Source of the DNA: Bacillus marasmi
GTDB lineage: Bacteria; Bacillota; Bacilli; Bacillales; Cytobacillaceae
Assembly (NCBI RefSeq): GCF_902168435.1
Contig: NZ_LR656173.1
Location: 1 to 64,000 of the forward strand
Length of the DNA stretch: 64,000 bases
Reading direction: 5' to 3'
Shown: positions 61,998 to 64,000 of the stretch, piece after piece
How the letters are laid out: every line of letters begins with the position of its first letter
Position numbering within the stretch: position 1 is the stretch's first letter
Notes under the pieces: generated by a model
Told to the model about the DNA's origin: nothing
The model's database searches: none
Seen by the model: only the letters and a program-made list of their open reading frames with translations
Translations under genes and position numbers: made by a program

Positions 61998-62837
61998 ATG
62001 TGGTTTTTTGGAGCAATATTAACGACGATTTGTTTTGGTGTCAATAATGCAATTTTTAAATGGAGTACTCAAAAAGGTATTTCTAAAATACATGTGCAAT
62101 TTTTCTTTTATATTACCGCTTTTGTGTTAACAATTATATATGCCTTAGGCTCAGGCACATTAAAATTAAATATAACCACAGTATTGCTTGGAGCATCGAT
62201 TGGAATATTAAATGCAAATGGGAATATTCAAATGTCAAAAGCTTATGAAAATGGTCCAGCAAGCATTACTGCCCCTATCATATCTGCAAATGCAATATTC
62301 CCTGTATTAAGTGCAGGGTTAATTTTTCATGAGCAGATTTCAATGGTTCAATGGCTAGGGATTCTTTTAATTTTATCCTCTGTAATCGCAATTCAATATA
62401 CACCAAAACAATTAAAAATAGGTACTAATTATTCAGCTTGGATTTTTAGAATGATTTTAGCATTTTTATCATTTGGTATTTTAGGTGTTTTAATGAAACT
62501 TTCATCCTTCCTTCAGATTAGTTCGCTAAATATACTAATCTCATTATATGGGGGAGGCTCTGCCTATTTGTTAATATTGATGCAAACGAAACGCGAGAAG
62601 ATTCTTTTACCTTCCATTAAAATTGGTAGTTTAGTAGGAATCCTTAGTATCGTAGGTTACAGTAGCTATTTTTTTGCCTTAAAAACCGGCTTGGCAAGCA
62701 TTGTATTTCCACTTGTTAGTTTAAATTGTTTAATCGTTGTAATGGCTGGCTGTTTTATCTATAAAGAAACATTAAAATCCTATCAGGTTGTAGGAATTTT
62801 TTCAGCGGTGCTAGGTATCGTCCTTACAAAATTATAG
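61998..62837 (+). CDS. EamA/DMT family transporter (second)
   Basis: A 279-aa transporter with ten TM helices in two EamA halves (FFGAILTTICFGVNNAIFKW; MILAFLSFGILGVLMKL). It has the GPASITAPIISANAIFPVLS segment of the DMT fold. ATG 61998 is chosen because GAAAGGAAA lies 7 bases upstream; the frame extends back to 61842, but that part is basic and non-membrane. Substrate unknown. It runs into a dense group of hairpins. Confidence 0.85.
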   Translation: MWFFGAILTTICFGVNNAIFKWSTQKGISKIHVQFFFYITAFVLTIIYALGSGTLKLNITTVLLGASIGILNANGNIQMSKAYENGPASITAPIISANAIFPVLSAGLIFHEQISMVQWLGILLILSSVIAIQYTPKQLKIGTNYSAWIFRMILAFLSFGILGVLMKLSSFLQISSLNILISLYGGGSAYLLILMQTKREKILLPSIKIGSLVGILSIVGYSSYFFALKTGLASIVFPLVSLNCLIVVMAGCFIYKETLKSYQVVGIFSAVLGIVLTKL

Positions 62838-62851
62838 TTTATCGCGCCTTA

Positions 62852-62980
62852 ACGGGCAGTAATACCCCCACCTCAAGCTTTTGAGTTTACAAGGAAGATA
62901 GGTGGGGGATCAACTGCCCGTAAAGGTCCGATTGGTTCAACTAACCATCAGTGGGGGATGAAGAAAACCCCCACTGATGG
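62852..62980. repeat. Nested hairpin repeat cluster
   Basis: Hairpin 1 is nested: ACGGGCAGT (62852-62860) pairs with ACTGCCCGT (62913-62921), and inside it CCCCCACCT (62865-62873) pairs with AGGTGGGGG (62900-62908). Hairpin 2 is a perfect 13-bp stem CCATCAGTGGGGG (62945-62957) / CCCCCACTGATGG (62968-62980). I recall related CGGGCAGT...CCCCCACC elements in Bacillaceae intergenic DNA. The high GC content contrasts with the flanks. Confidence 0.7.
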
Positions 62981-63005
62981 AAGGTTCACTTAATGTCAAC
63001 AAAGA

Positions 63006-63034
63006 GCGGTTCCAGCTAAGAACCGTCTTTTTTT
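63006..63034 (+). terminator. Intrinsic terminator
   Basis: CGGTTC / GAACCG stem followed by TCTTTTTTT, after the hairpin cluster; ends the transcript from the DMT transporter gene. Confidence 0.75.
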
Positions 63035-63105
63035 ATTGTCGATTCTATTTGGTCAAACACCCATTTAGGTAAGTGGCATAAGCTATAGAACAGGAGGGAT
63101 GGTTA

Positions 63106-63591
63106 GTGGAGATTATTGATATCATTAACACCCGGCGTATCATAAAAAAGTTCAAATCAGACCCAATAAGTCGTGAAAATATTGTTACCTGGTTATCAGT
63201 AGCATCAATGGCACCCAATCATCGAATGACTGAGCCGTGGGAAATTGTTTTTCTTGGTCCGGAAACGCGTTCGAGGATAAATCACAAGACCAATTTTGGA
63301 GGGGCGCCCATCGTCTTTGCCGTTTTGTCAAAGCATGGCAAAAATGAAGTGGAGCGTGAGGAGAACCGTTCTGCAACCTCATGTTTTATGCAAAACTTTA
63401 TGCTGATAGCGTGGTCGGTAGGCGTGGGAACATTCTGGTCATCCGTGGGTATCACCCAAAAAAATCGTACTGTTTTAAGTGTGAAGGATGATTATGATGT
63501 GATAGGTGTGTTTGGAGTAGGTTATCCAGAGGAAATACCACAAGCAAAAACGAGGACACCTATAATTGAAAAAATCAGAGAGCTTTCTTAA
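63106..63591 (+). CDS. Short nitroreductase-family protein
   Basis: A 161-aa FMN-dependent nitroreductase-like protein: IINTRRIIKKFKSDPISREN (flavin-phosphate arginines), MAPNHRMTEPWEIVFL, CFMQNFMLIAWSVGVGTFWSS and VIGVFGVGYPEEIPQAKTR. It is shorter than typical nitroreductases (~200 aa), lacking the middle insert, and is closer to the YdjA-like compact group. GTG 63106 is preceded by GGAGGGATG. Single gene with terminator. Confidence 0.85.
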   Translation: MEIIDIINTRRIIKKFKSDPISRENIVTWLSVASMAPNHRMTEPWEIVFLGPETRSRINHKTNFGGAPIVFAVLSKHGKNEVEREENRSATSCFMQNFMLIAWSVGVGTFWSSVGITQKNRTVLSVKDDYDVIGVFGVGYPEEIPQAKTRTPIIEKIRELS

Positions 63592-63618
63592 TGGTTTTAA
63601 TTTGAGTAATGATGAGGT

Positions 63619-63655
63619 AAAAACTCGCACAAAGTAGTACTGTGCGAGTTTTTTG
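63619..63655 (+). terminator. Terminator of the nitroreductase gene
   Basis: AAAACTCGCACA / TGTGCGAGTTTTTT, 12-bp stem with a 9-base loop. Confidence 0.88.
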
Positions 63656-63749
63656 TTGGGTTATGAATCCGCAATAACAAGCATATTGATAGATGATTAC
63701 AGACAAAAAGGTTAAAATTTAATCAAAAATATGCTTGATGGAGGCGCTT

Positions 63750-64000
63750 ATGAAAACTTACAGTTCAAGAGCAGAGGTCCCAATCGAGGAAACATGGAAC
63801 TTAGCCGATTTATACTCAGATTTAGAAAGTTGGGAAAAAGATTTTTCAAAAATCGAAAGCATGATACCTAAGTTGAAAGAGTTTGACGGTTGTATCCATA
63901 ATGGAATTAGTCTTTATCAATATTTGAAGTTATCTGAGCAATTATCATATACGTTCAATCATTTATACGCTTATAGCATGTTAAAGGTGGATGAGGATAC
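63750..64000 (+). CDS. pepF: Oligoendopeptidase F (M3 family), 5' end
   Basis: The first 83 codons of a gene that runs off the window. It starts ATG 63750 with TGGAGGCG upstream. The product opens MKTYSSRAEVPIEETWNLAD and continues LYSDLESWEKDF, LKEFDGCIHNG and LSEQLSYTFNHLYAYSMLK, the N-terminal helical region of PepF/M3B oligoendopeptidases. The zinc site (HExxH) would lie far downstream. Truncated only by the window edge. Confidence 0.85.
   Translation, partial: MKTYSSRAEVPIEETWNLADLYSDLESWEKDFSKIESMIPKLKEFDGCIHNGISLYQYLKLSEQLSYTFNHLYAYSMLKVDED

Overview
The window looks like chromosome of a low-GC, endospore-forming member of the Bacillaceae. The evidence is an rrn operon end running into a long tRNA cluster in Bacillus order, AGGAGG-type ribosome binding sites with many TTG/GTG starts, a KinB-like kinase, a Spo0E-like small protein, a GerM-like lipoprotein, an SR1P-like peptide with a CcpN-type operator, and a ydaO-class c-di-AMP riboswitch. 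I see no prophage, insertion sequence, plasmid replication gene or CRISPR array. Genus and species cannot be fixed from the sequence alone.

Layout. 1-1910: 3' end of 23S rRNA, an enlarged 23S-5S spacer with two tandem ~123-nt elements, 5S rRNA and eleven intact tRNAs. A decayed tRNA-Lys lies in the cluster and two copies of a ~95-bp hairpin repeat split it. 2.1-4.4 kb: a frameshifted DUF2238 membrane protein, an orphan gene and a YwaF-type membrane protein. 4.6-9.98 kb: the aerotaxis sensor HemAT and a complete alkanesulfonate operon (ssuA-C-B-D) behind a promoter-terminator leader. 10-12.5 kb: a PadR / DUF1700 / DUF4173 envelope module with shared operators. 12.6-13.1 kb: a Fur-controlled DUF2325 gene, followed by the first copy of a ~480-bp palindromic repeat. 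13.6-17.5 kb: a membrane GGDEF-EAL protein, an SPFH/prohibitin protein and a small acidic ORF. 17.8-19.8 kb: a SagB-type nitroreductase divergent from a chromosomal TubZ/FtsZ-like GTPase. 20-23.6 kb: an Old-Yellow-Enzyme/dienoyl-CoA-reductase-type flavoenzyme, a solitary cytochrome b with a stop codon just before its GTG start, and a hemolysin-III homologue. 23.7-24.1 kb: an SR1-like locus. 24.2-29.3 kb: cysteine desulfurase, orphan KinB-like kinase, PAS-GGDEF-EAL protein, DUF1540 protein. 29.5-34.2 kb: GerM-like lipoprotein, an Arg-Asp repeat protein, polyphosphate kinase and a CDF metal exporter. 34.3-47.3 kb: metal-regulator-like boxes, a second flavoenzyme, transporters, a di-iron desaturase-like protein, an M42 peptidase, nicotinamidase, a PabB-PabC fusion and a MESH1-like hydrolase. 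47.6-54 kb: TraB, NrnB, a Zn-protease, a DDAH-like enzyme, MtnU. 54-58 kb: a betaine transporter divergent from a riboswitch-controlled glutamate symporter, then the second copy of the ~480-bp repeat. 58-64 kb: DUF2512, VanW and LtaS-type proteins, a DMT transporter, a hairpin cluster, a nitroreductase and the start of pepF.

How the parts fit together. Most genes are single transcription units ended by strong intrinsic terminators, several of them shared by convergent genes. Recurrent themes are nutrient and ion sensing (sulfonate, Fur, metal export, c-di-AMP with osmolytes, ppGpp hydrolysis, polyphosphate, CcpN), signalling towards sporulation or motility (KinB-like, Spo0E-like, two c-di-GMP enzymes, HemAT), and envelope maintenance (LtaS, VanW, DUF4173/DUF1700, SPFH). 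The items I would look at first are the TubZ-like GTPase outside a plasmid context, the SR1/CcpN locus, the riboswitch-gltP / opuD pair, the paired 480-bp repeats, and the decayed tRNA-Lys. Two apparent frameshifts (near 2515 and 48850) both fall in T homopolymers, so base-calling error has to be excluded before either is read as biology.
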